Below, in pieces: positions 17,250-26,615 of a stretch of DNA of 64,000 nt. Numbering within the stretch: position 1 is the first letter of the stretch; every line of letters begins with the position of its first letter. The DNA lies in the NCBI RefSeq assembly GCF_017948265.1, contig NZ_CP072852.1, forward strand, positions 4,154,001 through 4,218,000. The letters are read 5' to 3'. Below the pieces are notes generated by a model, which ran no database searches, was not told where the DNA came from, and saw only the letters and a list, made by a program, of their open reading frames with translations. Origin of the DNA: Rhodoferax sp. PAMC 29310 (GTDB lineage: Bacteria > Pseudomonadota > Gammaproteobacteria > Burkholderiales > Burkholderiaceae_C). A program made the translations under genes and the position numbers.

Positions 17250-17460
17250 CACTTACGTAGTTTTACCCACCGAATTGATTGGGTCGATAAACCTGAGATT
17301 ATTTTTTTCGGCGCTCTTTTAATTGAATTTATTGAAATTAAATAAGACATAAATTGAATTTAAATTTCATAAAAAATTACTTTTGAAATAAAATATCATT
17401 TTATTTGGAAATTTGGCAACATATTTCATGCTGTGAGCCGTACTATAGAGGTATTAATTT
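17250..17460. promoter_or_regulatory. AT-rich leader upstream of glmS
   Basis: No gene seen. The stretch 17290-17425 is almost all A and T, unlike the GC-rich surroundings, and lies directly before glmS. It probably holds the glmS promoter; TACTAT at 17441-17446 is a possible -10 element. The first bases (GCACTTACGTAG) are probably part of the old liv upstream region cut off by IS copy 2. Confidence 0.4.
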
Positions 17461-17472
17461 TTGGAGAAGTCT

Positions 17473-19338
17473 ATGTGCGGTATTGTTGGCGCTGTTTCTA
17501 CACGGAATATTGTTCCGGTTTTGGTTCAAGGGTTGGCCCGCCTGGAGTACCGTGGGTATGACTCCTGTGGCGTGGCGGTCTACGCCAATGGCTTGCAGCG
17601 CACCCGCAGCACATCTCGGGTGGCCGAACTGGCCGAGCAGGTTAGCCAGGGCGAGGTAGAAGGCAGCACCGGCATTGCCCACACTCGCTGGGCCACGCAC
17701 GGCGCACCGGCGGTGCACAACGCGCACCCGCATTTCAGCCACGGTACCGGCGCTGATGCCATCGACAAGCCCGGACGCATTGCGCTGGTGCACAACGGCA
17801 TCATCGAAAACCACGACGAACTCCGCGCCGCCTTGCAAGCCAAAGGCTATGTTTTTCAAAGCCAGACTGACACTGAAGTCATCGCGCACCTGATCGACAG
17901 CTTGTATGACGGCGACCTGTTTGAGGCCGTCAAGACCGCCCGCAGCCAGTTGCACGGGGCATATGCCATTGCGGTGTTCTGTAAAGACGAGCCGCACCGC
18001 CTGGTTGGCGCACGGGCCGGCTCCCCATTGATTCTGGGCGTTGGCAAAGACGGCCAGGAACACTTCCTGGCCAGCGACGCCATGGCCCTGGCAGGCGTCA
18101 CTGATCAAATCGTGTACCTGGACGAAGGCGATGTGGTGGACATTCAGCTGAGCAAGTACTGGCTGGAGGACAAGAATCAAAAGTCAGTGACTCCAGAGCA
18201 GCGCCCGGTCAAAACCGTGGTGGCACACAGTGGCGCAGCCGAGTTGGGGCCATATCGTCATTACATGCAGAAAGAGATTTTTGAGCAGCCCCGCGCCATC
18301 GCCGACACGCTGGAAGGGCTGAACGCCATCGTGCCCGAGTTGTTTGACGGTCAAGCCAGCGCAGCCCGCGTTTTCAAGGACATTGACCAGGTGTTGATCT
18401 TGGCCTGCGGGACCAGCTATTACAGCGGTTGCACAGCAAAGTACTGGTTGGAGAGCATTGCCAAAATCCCAACGCAGGTGGAAGTTGCCAGCGAGTACCG
18501 CTACCGGGAGTCGGTGCCCCACCCCCGCACTTTGGTGGTCACCATCACCCAGTCCGGCGAAACGGCTGACACCCTGGCGGCGCTGCGCCACGCGCAAAGC
18601 CTGGGCATGACGCACACCCTCACCATCTGCAACGTGGCCACCAGTGCCATGGTGCGCGAATGCGAGCTGGCCTACATCACCCGCGCCGGCATCGAGATTG
18701 GCGTGGCTTCGACCAAGGCGTTCACCGCCCAGTTGGCTGGTTTGTTCTTGCTGACGCTGGCACTGGCCCAATCAAAGGGTCGTCTGAGCGAGGCGGATGA
18801 GGCACGCCACCTCAAGGCCATGCGCCACCTGCCTGCCGCCTTGCAAGCCGTGCTGGCGCTGGAGCCTCAAATCATTGCCTGGGCCGAAGACTTCGCCAAA
18901 ATGGACAACGCCCTGTTTCTGGGCCGGGGGCTGCATTACCCCATTGCGCTTGAAGGCGCACTCAAGCTCAAGGAAATCAGCTACATCCACGCCGAGGCCT
19001 ACCCTGCGGGCGAACTCAAGCACGGCCCCTTGGCGCTGGTCACCAGTGCCATGCCGGTCGTCACCGTGGCACCCAATGACGCTTTGCTGGAAAAACTCAA
19101 AAGCAATATGCACGAAGTGCGCGCCCGCGGCGGTGTGCTCTACGTGCTGGCCGACGGCGACACCCGCATCGAGAGTAGCGAAGGTCTGAACGTGATTCAT
19201 ATGCCGGAGCACTACGGCGAGCTATCCCCCATGCTGCACGTTGTTCCTCTACAGCTGCTGGCGTATCACACAGCCTGCGCCAAAGGCACCGATGTTGACA
19301 AGCCAAGAAACCTGGCAAAAAGCGTGACAGTTGAATAA
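17473..19338 (+). CDS. glmS: Glutamine--fructose-6-phosphate aminotransferase (isomerizing)
   Basis: Makes glucosamine-6-phosphate from fructose-6-phosphate and glutamine, the first step toward UDP-GlcNAc, which GlmU completes. 621 residues. The N terminus [20 protein letters not shown] exposes the catalytic Cys after Met removal, which fixes the start at ATG 17473 (GGAGA upstream) rather than the in-frame TTG at 17461. The class II glutaminase domain (1-220) has RWATHGAP and [10 protein letters not shown]. Two SIS domains (about 290-425 and 460-600) have ACGTSYYSG and STKAFTAQL. The last residues [12 protein letters not shown] are the family C terminus. Confidence 0.97.
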   Translation: MCGIVGAVSTRNIVPVLVQGLARLEYRGYDSCGVAVYANGLQRTRSTSRVAELAEQVSQGEVEGSTGIAHTRWATHGAPAVHNAHPHFSHGTGADAIDKPGRIALVHNGIIENHDELRAALQAKGYVFQSQTDTEVIAHLIDSLYDGDLFEAVKTARSQLHGAYAIAVFCKDEPHRLVGARAGSPLILGVGKDGQEHFLASDAMALAGVTDQIVYLDEGDVVDIQLSKYWLEDKNQKSVTPEQRPVKTVVAHSGAAELGPYRHYMQKEIFEQPRAIADTLEGLNAIVPELFDGQASAARVFKDIDQVLILACGTSYYSGCTAKYWLESIAKIPTQVEVASEYRYRESVPHPRTLVVTITQSGETADTLAALRHAQSLGMTHTLTICNVATSAMVRECELAYITRAGIEIGVASTKAFTAQLAGLFLLTLALAQSKGRLSEADEARHLKAMRHLPAALQAVLALEPQIIAWAEDFAKMDNALFLGRGLHYPIALEGALKLKEISYIHAEAYPAGELKHGPLALVTSAMPVVTVAPNDALLEKLKSNMHEVRARGGVLYVLADGDTRIESSEGLNVIHMPEHYGELSPMLHVVPLQLLAYHTACAKGTDVDKPRNLAKSVTVE

Positions 19339-19439
19339 CAACATGTCCGCTTTTGGGCATCCGAAAACCGATCAAATGGGGCAATGACGGCAAGGAATGA
19401 GATGCCCGCACGGCGCCCTGACCGGGGCGGATGCCACTT

Positions 19440-19655
19440 CTACTTTCGCCTGATGACCAGCAGGAACACGCCCAACGCGATTGCGCCAGCGCTCAAAATC
19501 AGCGGCACGGTGACGGTTTCCTTTTCCTTCACCTGCAGCTCCAACGGGCCCAGTTTCAGACCGGTGGTTTCCTTCGTGTAAGTAAAGCCTCCATAGGTTA
19601 GCCCGAGGGCCCCGGCGGCAATCAGGATGATGCCGATGAGTTTGGTGGGGTTCAT
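19440..19655 (-). CDS. Small inner-membrane protein, function unknown
   Basis: 71 residues with two hydrophobic segments (about 5-24 and 50-67). The loop between them contains YTKETTGLKLGPLELQVKEK, and the protein ends in RRK, a typical cytoplasmic tail. I recognise it only as a conserved-looking small membrane protein type and assign no function. The start at 19655 was chosen because upstream codons are not protein-like. Divergent from the glycine-zipper lipoprotein gene, with palindrome site A between them, so it may share that control. Confidence 0.65.
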   Translation of the reverse strand: MNPTKLIGIILIAAGALGLTYGGFTYTKETTGLKLGPLELQVKEKETVTVPLILSAGAIALGVFLLVIRRK

Positions 19656-19721
19656 GTGCGTTGATCTCGGTTGAGTGTTGAAAAGTTGGACCGCAGGATA
19701 AGTCATATTATTTGACTTGTA

Positions 19722-19737
19722 TGTGCGCCGGCGCACG
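19722..19737. promoter_or_regulatory. Palindromic operator-like site A, TGTGCG-N4-CGCACG
   Basis: One of three matching sites (others at 24154 and 28075) with consensus TGTRCG-N4-CGYACA. The six-four-six dyad has the geometry of Crp/Fnr-family operators. Its centre lies 88 bp before the glycine-zipper lipoprotein ATG (19818) and 74 bp before the divergent small membrane gene. Confidence 0.6.
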
Positions 19738-19817
19738 GAACAAGCTCGAGCAATCGAAGACGATTGGGCTCCGAGAAATCAATCAATTGTTCACACCACA
19801 CCTTCAAGGAGATCCTC

Positions 19818-20285
19818 ATGAAACCTACCCATCATTTGAAATCAGTCGCGGCTCTCGCGGTCATCCTCGCGCTGGGCGCCTGCGCCAATACGAACCCGAA
19901 CAATGCCGCCGGTGGTAGCTATCCCCAGTCAACCAATCAAAATCCTGTTTACTCGGGTTATGGCGTTGTGCAAGCCATCGATCTAGTGGGGCCGAGCGGT
20001 ACTGGCATTACTGCCGGTGCCGTTGTTGGTGCAGTCGTGGGCGGCATTCTGGGTAACCAGGTGGGCGGGGGCAGCGGAAAGACCGCAGCGACCGTGATCG
20101 GTGCGGCTGGTGGCGCTTATGCCGGCAATGAGCTGGAGAAAAGAAACCAGCAGCAAGCCGAAGCCTACAAATTCACGATCCGAATGCAGAACGGCGCTTA
20201 CCAAACATTGACCCAAGCCAGTCATGCCGATATTCGTGTAGGCGATCGGGTGAAGATCGAAAGCGGCGTCGCCCGTCGCTATTGA
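19818..20285 (+). CDS. Glycine-zipper lipoprotein (17-kDa surface antigen-like)
   Basis: 155 residues. A lipoprotein signal peptide ends in LALGAC, so Cys at about 22 would be lipidated. Residues about 60-100 are a glycine-zipper 2TM domain (AGAVVGAVVGGILGNQVGGG and following), as in the rickettsial 17-kDa antigen family. The C-terminal part (about 110-155) has YKFTIRMQNG and DIRVGDRVKIESG, the usual follow-on beta segment. The start at 19818 has AAGGAGATC upstream. Likely an outer-membrane-associated envelope protein. It shares an upstream palindrome with two other glycine-zipper genes nearby. Confidence 0.88.
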   Translation: MKPTHHLKSVAALAVILALGACANTNPNNAAGGSYPQSTNQNPVYSGYGVVQAIDLVGPSGTGITAGAVVGAVVGGILGNQVGGGSGKTAATVIGAAGGAYAGNELEKRNQQQAEAYKFTIRMQNGAYQTLTQASHADIRVGDRVKIESGVARRY

Positions 20286-20308
20286 ATACCAGGAATTTCC
20301 GCGCTATC

Positions 20309-20335
20309 GAGCCAGCAGAATGGAAATGCTGGCTC
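20309..20335. terminator. Hairpin between convergent genes
   Basis: GAGCCAGCA (20309-20317) pairs with TGCTGGCTC (20327-20335) around a 9-base loop. It sits between the glycine-zipper gene and the Crp/Fnr gene. There is no clear T tract on either side, so it is a terminator candidate only. Confidence 0.4.
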
Positions 20336-21048
20336 TAGCCCACACGTGACATCAGACGGCGCAACTCCTTCTTGACGACGGCATAACACTCGCAAGATTG
20401 CAGCTCCAGCCCGGTGCGGTCAAGTACAGCAATGTGGCCGCGGCGATAGCTGATCAAGCTGGCACGTTGGAGTTTTCCGGCTGCCTCGGTAATACCCTCT
20501 CGGCGAACGCCCAACATGCTGGCGACCAACTCCTGCGTCATGGTCAATTCGTTTGACGGCAACCGGTCCAGGGTCAATAAGAGCCAGCGGCACAGTTGTT
20601 GCTCCACCGAGTGGTGCCGGATGCACGCTGCAGTTTGTGCCATTTGTGTCATCAGCGCCTGGGTGTAGACCAGTAATACCCGCTGCAACTGACCAGACCG
20701 GGCGAACTCCTGAATCAGTAAGTGGCGATCGAGCCGATAGCCGTGGCCCGCCGTCTGTACTACCGCCGAGCTGGGCGTGGTTTCTCCCCCCATAAACAGC
20801 GCAACACCGACGACACCCTCATTACCGACCCCGGCGGTTTCAACCGACGCACCGGACGCCATGACATAGTGCAGCGACACAATGGATGTGGTCGGAAAAT
20901 AGGCGTGGCGCAACTGGCCGTTGGGTTCGTAAAGAGCGTCGCCAAGCGCCATCGGCACCAACTCCAAATGTTCAGACAGCCGCTCGAATCCCGCCGTCGG
21001 CAGTGCGGCGAGCAGATGATTTTGAGTGGGATGGTGGGGGGAAGACAT
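20335..21048 (-). CDS. Crp/Fnr-family transcriptional regulator
   Basis: 237 residues. The N-terminal cyclic-nucleotide-binding-like domain (about 15-130) has FPTTSIVSLHYVMASGASVE and EGVVGVALFMGG. There are no Fnr-type cysteine clusters. The C-terminal HTH (about 150-220) has LTMTQELVASMLGVRREGITEAA, where RREGITE is the likely recognition helix. Third gene of an operon after the hybrid kinase and the REC-PAS protein (27 bp gap). It is the natural candidate to bind the three TGTRCG-N4-CGYACA sites in this cluster, which is an inference from geometry and proximity. The signal is unknown. Confidence 0.9.
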   Translation of the reverse strand: MSSPHHPTQNHLLAALPTAGFERLSEHLELVPMALGDALYEPNGQLRHAYFPTTSIVSLHYVMASGASVETAGVGNEGVVGVALFMGGETTPSSAVVQTAGHGYRLDRHLLIQEFARSGQLQRVLLVYTQALMTQMAQTAACIRHHSVEQQLCRWLLLTLDRLPSNELTMTQELVASMLGVRREGITEAAGKLQRASLISYRRGHIAVLDRTGLELQSCECYAVVKKELRRLMSRVG

Positions 21049-21075
21049 CGCTGATGGTCGAGTATTGATGCGCGA

Positions 21076-21894
21076 TCAGGTGGTGGAGAATTCCACACCA
21101 ATGCCGCGGTAGCCGAGAAAGCGACTCGATTGGTTGAACATCGGCTCACCACTGACCCGAAACTGCTGGCGCGAACCGTCAGGATTGATGCGGTGAATGA
21201 CAAAATCAAGAAACGGCTGGCGCGCGGCAATGATCGCCCTCAGTGCCTCCCGCTCTGACTCATCCCAGCCACTCGTCTGCACGTCGGCGGTCACGCCCAC
21301 CAATGCATTGGCCTGAATACCGAGCATTTCGAGGGCGGGACCGGATACCTTGGTGTAAGCCCCGTTCTGATCCTGCTCCCAGTACCAGTCAGAGGCCAGT
21401 TCGGTCAAACTGCGATAGCGGGCTTCGCTCTCGCGCAGCTCTGCTGTGCGTTCCAGCACCGTCTGTTCCAGGCGAGTGTTGTAATTTTCAAGCTTCTTGT
21501 GCAGCAGGCGTACTTCCAGCATGTTGTGGATGCGGGTCTTGACTTCCACGAGGTCGAACGGCTTGCTGATGAAGTCTTTGGCACCCGTTTGCAAGGCGCG
21601 CAACTTGTGTCCCGGCTGGGCGGTGAGCACCAGCACTGGCAGGTAGGCGTCTTTTGAATTGGCCTTGAGGTCTTCCATGACCTGGAACCCGTCCATGACA
21701 GGCATCTGCAGGTCGAGCAGAATCAGGTCATAGCAATTTTTTAGGTGTAGCGAGCCAACCTCTTGTGGGTTCATCGTCGAACTGACGCTGACATAGCCGC
21801 TGTCACCAAGCAATTGCTCGAGCAGTAGAACGTTGGGCTCTTGGTCGTCCACAATCAATATTTTTGCGTGAAGTATTTCGGACTTGGTAATCAT
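21076..21894 (-). CDS. Response regulator with REC and PAS domains
   Basis: 272 residues. The N-terminal receiver domain (about 10-125) has ILIVDDQEPN, the phospho-accepting Asp in LILLDLQMPVMDGFQVM, and Lys in ISKPFD. A coiled-coil linker (about 130-160, LEQTVLERTAELRESEARY) leads to a PAS domain (about 157-270, SLTELASDWYWEQDQNG). There is no output domain such as HTH, GGDEF or kinase, so it probably signals by protein contact. Its ATG overlaps the stop of the hybrid kinase by four bases (ATGA). Confidence 0.9.
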   Translation of the reverse strand: MITKSEILHAKILIVDDQEPNVLLLEQLLGDSGYVSVSSTMNPQEVGSLHLKNCYDLILLDLQMPVMDGFQVMEDLKANSKDAYLPVLVLTAQPGHKLRALQTGAKDFISKPFDLVEVKTRIHNMLEVRLLHKKLENYNTRLEQTVLERTAELRESEARYRSLTELASDWYWEQDQNGAYTKVSGPALEMLGIQANALVGVTADVQTSGWDESEREALRAIIAARQPFLDFVIHRINPDGSRQQFRVSGEPMFNQSSRFLGYRGIGVEFSTT

Positions 21895-24025
21895 GACAGG
21901 GGCTCCTGGTTGGCTGGTCGGCTGGGGTGCTGGGCTGAGAATTTCAGTGCCACGTCCAGCGTCTCCATGAACTCTACGACCTTGATCGGTTTGGTGAGAT
22001 AGCGAAAGAAGCCTGCCTCCAGACCTTTTTCTATATCGCTCGGAACGGCATTGGCACTGAACGCAATCACGGGGATATGAGAGGTTGCCCGATCTTTCGC
22101 GAGGATTCTCAAGGCTTGGAGTCCACTAATGTCGGGCAGGTTGATATCCATGAGGATGAGATCAGGAAGCGCGCTGCGCGCCAGCTCGATGCCCCGGATG
22201 CCGTCCCGCGCACTGAGCAGGTGAAGATCTGGCCGGCGAGCTATCAAATCTTCAACCAGCATCAAATTGGCCGGGTTGTCCTCAACGTAGAGCAGGGTGC
22301 GCTGCGGCCCGTCGTTTTGAGCAGCCGTTTGAGCTAGCGCAGTGGTTTGCCGCGTGTCGGCAACTATTTTCGCGGCTGGGGCCGGGGCCAGACTCAGTTC
22401 AACCCAAAACACACTGCCCTGGCCAACAGTACTTTCCACACCGATCACACCCCGCATCAACTCGACCAGTCGTTTGCAGACGACTAGCCCGATACCCGTG
22501 CCTTCTTCAGTATTGCTTTTTTGACCCAGGCGATTGAAGGGCTGAAACAGCTGTGCCAGTTGCTCTGCAGCCAGGCCCGCGCCCGTGTCGTGTACGGTGA
22601 TTCGAATCGAATTCGGCGCGTTCCCTGCGGTGCAGGCCGCGATGACGGTACCGCCAATCCGGTTGTATTTGATGGCATTGGAGAGTAGGTTGATCAATAC
22701 CTGTTTGACGCGTGTCCGGTCGGCGTGCACAAATCGGGGCCGTTCCAAAGGGGTAAAGGTGACGTGAATGCCGCGTTGTTGTGCCTGTGGCTCGATCATG
22801 GTCTCGCACTCGCGCATGACTTCTGCGAGCGAGACTGTTTCCTCTGAAAGCGACAACTTGCCCGACTCGATCAAGGCGAGGTCCAAAATCTCATTGATCA
22901 ACTCCAACAAGTACCAACCCGCTTTAAGGATTTGATCGATGCTGCGTTTTTGAGCGGCGGTCGGAGGCGGCACGCCTGACTCAATAAGTTGGGCGAAACC
23001 GAGGATGGCTCCAAGCGGCGTGCGCAACTCATGGCTCATGCTGGACAGGAAGTCTGATTTCGCCAAGTTGGCTTTCTCCGCTACAAACCGGGGATTCTCG
23101 AGCTCGACATTCTTGTCAAGTAGAGCCTGATCAAGTCGCGCCCGTTCTTCCTCGACGCGCTTGCGCGCGGTGATGTCGCGGGCGGCGGCGAACACGCCGA
23201 GCACGTTGCCCAGAGCATCCATGTAAACGGATGCGTTGTAAAGAACGTCGGTGAGACGACCGTTCGCGTGTCGGATAGTGAGCGGGTAGTCGGTGACGAA
23301 GCCGTCAGCGAAGACTTGCTGGTAGCCCTCGCGGGCTTTGCCGGGCTCGGTAAAGTAATTGGAGAAGTCAGTCCCGATGAGCTGTTCCCTTGGCACCCCG
23401 GTCACCTTGATCAGACCCGCGTTGACGTCAGTAATCTTGCCCTCGGTGCTGATCGTGACCAGTGGGTCCAGGTTGGCTTCGATGAGGCTTCGCGCGTACT
23501 GAGAGGCGGTTCTCAGTTTGTCGTCGGCCTGCTTGCGTGCGGTATTGTCAGTACTAATCAGCAGGTAGCCGATGATGGTGTTTTGTTCGTCCCGTAGCGC
23601 GGTGACCGACACCATGGCTGGCAGGCGGAATCCATCTTTTCGGATGTAGGTCAACTCATAAATGTCTTCGATTCCCCGGGATGCCTTGAAGGCCAGCGCA
23701 TCAAAACCCGGCGCAATGTGGGTTGCGAGTTCAAGACTCAAGCTTTCAGCCCGTGCAATGAGTTCTTGAGGGTCTGAAATTTCGGCCGGCGTGATTTGGT
23801 TCACCACCTCGGCAGCTGCATAGCCAAGCATCCGTTCCCGCCGACGTTGAAAATCTGGATCACGCCCTTGGCGTCGGTCGCGATGCTCGAGAAGTTGGCG
23901 CTGTTGAAAATTGCAGTCTGCAGCGCGCCGGTTTTAAGCAAGGCCTCCTGGCGCACCACCTCGATGAATCCATCGGCCTTGCCGGGCTTCTTGGCAATGG
24001 GAGGGAGAGTTCCAGCGATTGGCAT
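21891..24025 (-). pseudogene. Hybrid sensor histidine kinase (PAS-PAS-HisKA-HATPase-REC), frameshifted
   Basis: The N-terminal piece (24025 to about 23840) encodes 62 residues ending ATDAKGVIQIFNVG, the first half of a PAS domain. The second half and the rest continue in another frame from MLGYAAAEVVNQITPAEI (23831). PAS proteins of this kind read NVGAERMLGY, and one missing C near 23838-23842 restores that. After the break come a PAS core, a second PAS (about 110-235 of the long frame), HisKA with SSMSHELRTPLGAI, HATPase with LLSNAIKYNRIGG and HDTGAGL, and a REC domain with LLYVEDNPAN and LILMDINLPD. Either a true frameshift or a base-call error. The ATG at 23831 could start a shortened kinase. 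Confidence 0.8.
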
Positions 24026-24153
24026 GAGTATTTTTAGTGAGTGGTTTCGGCAACACAGGTGAGCATCGCGTTAACATGCCTGCATTCAGAGAAGAGCAAG
24101 AGCCTGCATAGGCAAGATGTAGGCGGATCATATCGGTCTGTCAGTCCAATGTA

Positions 24154-24169
24154 TGTACGCCAGCGCACA
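24154..24169. promoter_or_regulatory. Palindromic operator-like site B, TGTACG-N4-CGCACA
   Basis: Second of three matching sites. The centre is 99 bp before the small glycine-zipper lipoprotein ATG (24261), and 136 bp before the divergent kinase-REC-Crp/Fnr operon (24025), which would allow autoregulation. The conserved context TGTATGT precedes or overlaps the left arm, as in site A. Confidence 0.6.
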
Positions 24170-24260
24170 GACCACGGCGCTTGCGGCCTCAACAATTGGC
24201 GCTCACTGGTGACGGGGCGAATGCCCCATCACATGTTTATTCCTAAATTGGAGAAATCTC

Positions 24261-24485
24261 ATGAAACAAATGAATCGGGTCAATGCTGCTGTACCGGCCC
24301 TGATGGTGGCGCTAGCGCTGGTTTTGGGTGGTTGTGCCGGCATGACAGCGCAGGAAAAAGGTATCGCCACCGGTGCCGTTATTGGTGGCGTGGCTGGTAG
24401 CGCAGTCGGCGGTGGGGTTTTGGGAACGGCAGCCGGCGCGGCTGTTGGCGGTGTCATCGGCAATGAAGTCGTCAAAAGGAAGTAA
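24261..24485 (+). CDS. Small glycine-zipper lipoprotein (OsmB-like)
   Basis: 74 residues. The lipoprotein signal ends in LVLGGC (Cys at about 25). The mature part is almost entirely a glycine zipper (ATGAVIGGVAGSAVGGGVLG and AAGAAVGGVIGNEV), ending in KRK. Similar small proteins such as OsmB are envelope proteins induced by osmotic stress; that role is family knowledge and not shown here. GGAGAAATCTC precedes the ATG. The PerM gene begins 4 bp after its stop, so the two form an operon. Confidence 0.87.
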   Translation: MKQMNRVNAAVPALMVALALVLGGCAGMTAQEKGIATGAVIGGVAGSAVGGGVLGTAAGAAVGGVIGNEVVKRK

Positions 24486-24489
24486 TTAG

Positions 24490-25683
24490 ATGGCAATGGC
24501 AAGCGAACAGACGTTGGCAGGCCCTCTTGCTGCCAACGCGGATCAGCAACTAGGAATGAGGGCGCCCGCCGAGTCGCCCCGAATGTTGCTGCATATGCCA
24601 GTCGATGTGCGCAGCGTCTCACTGGTTCTGCTGGCTACGCTGGCCAGTGTTTTCATGCTGCGCTGGGCCAGCCCCGTTTTCATCCCGCTGGTGGTAGGCC
24701 TGCTGTTCAGCTATGGCCTGTCGCCTTTGGTGGACTGGCTGGAGCGTCGCCGAATTCCTCGCGCCTTGGGCGCGGCGGTGTTGGTGTTGGGTATTGTCTC
24801 TGGCGTTGGGGCCACCGCTTATTCTCTTAGTGACGATGCCAGCCGTCTGATTGGTTCGCTGCCGTTGGCGGCTCAAAAGTTGCGCGACTCCATTAATTCC
24901 AAGCGAAGCAAGTCCGAAAGCCCTTTGGAGACGGTCCAAAAAGCGGCGGCCAAGCTGGAGCAGGCGGCTGAAGAAACGAATCGCACGCCGACGGTCGCAC
25001 GTGGTGTACAACGGGTTCAGATTGAGCGCCCCAAGTTCGATGTCAAAGACCATTTATGGACAGGTACGATGGGCCTTCTGGCCATGCTGGGTCAGGTAGG
25101 AATAGTGGCTTTGATCACCTTCTTTCTGATGGCATCGGGTGACACGTTCAGGCGAAAAATCGTCAAACTTGCGGGGCCAACACTTGCCAAAAGACGTATC
25201 ACGCTTCAAGCACTCAATGAGATCAACGGTCAGATCCAGCGTTTCATACTTGTACAAATCTTCACCAGCGCGTTGGTGGGTCTGGCCACTTGGCTGTCCT
25301 TCATGGCGATTGGTTTGGATAACGCGGCGGTATGGGGTATTTCCGCTGGCGTACTCAATTTGGTGCCCTACATTGGCAACGTCGTGGTCACGGCCGGTTC
25401 CGCGCTGCTTGGTTTTTTGCAATTTGGTTCGCTAGAAATGGCATTGCTGATTGCCGCGATCTCACTGGTGATCAATAGCATCGAGGGGTTTCTACTGACA
25501 CCTTGGCTCACCAGCCGCGCCAGCAAAATGAACCCGGTTGCCATCTTTGTCGGCGTGCTGGCCTGGGGCTGGCTTTGGGGTGCCGTTGGTCTGCTACTCG
25601 GCGTGCCCGTCCTGATGGTTATCAAGGCCATTTGCGACCGGGTTGACGATCTCAAGCCCGTGGGCGAATTTTTAGGCGCCTGA
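24490..25683 (+). CDS. AI-2E family transporter (PerM-like)
   Basis: 397-residue inner-membrane protein of the AI-2 exporter superfamily. It has about eight hydrophobic segments: two near the N terminus (about 42-80), one at about 90-110, then, after a polar region (about 125-190) rich in K/E/A, the remaining helices at 195-375. NGQIQRFILVQIFTSALVG and GVLNLVPYIGNVV are family-type stretches. Substrate unknown; members act as exporters or Na/H-coupled transporters. Follows the glycine-zipper gene closely (GGAAG ribosome site), so it probably shares the site B promoter. Confidence 0.88.
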   Translation: MAMASEQTLAGPLAANADQQLGMRAPAESPRMLLHMPVDVRSVSLVLLATLASVFMLRWASPVFIPLVVGLLFSYGLSPLVDWLERRRIPRALGAAVLVLGIVSGVGATAYSLSDDASRLIGSLPLAAQKLRDSINSKRSKSESPLETVQKAAAKLEQAAEETNRTPTVARGVQRVQIERPKFDVKDHLWTGTMGLLAMLGQVGIVALITFFLMASGDTFRRKIVKLAGPTLAKRRITLQALNEINGQIQRFILVQIFTSALVGLATWLSFMAIGLDNAAVWGISAGVLNLVPYIGNVVVTAGSALLGFLQFGSLEMALLIAAISLVINSIEGFLLTPWLTSRASKMNPVAIFVGVLAWGWLWGAVGLLLGVPVLMVIKAICDRVDDLKPVGEFLGA

Positions 25684-25733
25684 CTCTTTGGTCGCAGCAC
25701 CCGCAGGGTTGAGTGTGCTTCTGCGCCTGAGGC

Positions 25734-25892
25734 CTAGCCTGGATCGTCCCGCAAAAGTAGCCACGGCAGAACCCAAGCCACGATGAGAAAAATCTTGCCG
25801 ATATTGATAGCGCAGGTGACCATGCCCTGGACCCCAAAGGGCGAGGCGATCGACAAACTAGCGAAGAAAAAAACAGCGTGGTGTCACTGCAC
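25734..25892 (-). pseudogene. Possible remnant of a DUF1328-type small membrane protein
   Basis: On the reverse strand one frame reads HHAVFFFASLSIASPFGVQG then MVTCAINIGKIFLIVAWVLP and ends with TAG at 25734. Spacing and hydrophobicity resemble DUF1328 proteins (HYAVVFF..ALIA..FGF.GIA...IAKILF). In frame upstream are GTG, CAG and then TGA, so there is no clean start: it looks like a gene with a nonsense codon near its start. The resemblance is by eye and could be accidental. Confidence 0.35.
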
Positions 25893-26615
25893 TGGCGCCA
25901 TTGGTTGTCGATGGTGGATGGCGCAAGGGCCGTAAATTCGCCCATTGCACCCTCGTTCAGATCCACCGATTGGGCACCTTGCCAAATCGCCACAAACGCT
26001 TTACCACGCCCAAGACGTGTTTCACTTGAGTCCGAATCGTTGCCTTGTCGCACTTCCCTGGCCATGAGAACTTTGTACGCCACAACGCCACAACGCCCTG
26101 ACGGCCGGTGTTCTGCCGGGTGATGGCGAATGCGTTTTGTTCTGTACAGTGAACCGGCCCTTTTGCCTGCTGTAGGCTGAGTCTCTATTGACGCGATCAT
26201 TTTCATGAGGCAAGTCAGATACGGATGCTTGTGATGCACTTCGCCAGGAGCTGCCACAGCGCCTTGGGCTTCAAGTCTGTTTCAAAAAAAATAGGAGGTC
26301 TTGAGCTTTCGCACAAGACCTCCTTGAAAGAGGACTCAATCAGGTTGAGTCAGAGTTGGATGAGGTGAACGAAGTGGACGCGACTAAGCCCAACAGCCAG
26401 GCGTCCCCTGGGCTGGGGCGCAATCGGCACATCCCTGCGCACCGTGCGCCAGGGCGCTACCCATTCCATGGCCTTCCAGGAGTTGTGAAGTTCGGTGGAC
26501 TGGTTGTCAGTCTCAAAGGGCGGGTCCGGGGCATTTGGCGTGGCTCGGGTCTGTTAGTTCAAGGCGCCGACTTGACCCCATCTCAATACACTGCGGCGAC
26601 CCATTCAACACAACC
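25893..26615. other. No recognisable gene; contains one terminator
   Basis: Open frames here have no recognisable domains or ribosome sites. The only clear element is the terminator at 26284-26324 serving the reverse-strand crystallin-like gene. The region may hold decayed sequence that I cannot place. Confidence 0.5.
26284..26324 (-). terminator. Rho-independent terminator downstream of the crystallin-like gene
   Basis: Perfect 11-bp stem AGGAGGTCTTG / CAAGACCTCCT (26293-26303 with 26314-26324). On the reverse strand it is followed by a run of T (A tract at 26285-26291 on the forward strand). It lies about 290 bp past the stop codon of the 26616-27962 gene. Confidence 0.8.

Noticed and set aside
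25893..26257. A gene on the reverse strand ending near 25652 (201 codons)
   Set aside because: No motif, no ribosome site, overlaps the end of the PerM gene and is rich in R, S and P as noise frames are.
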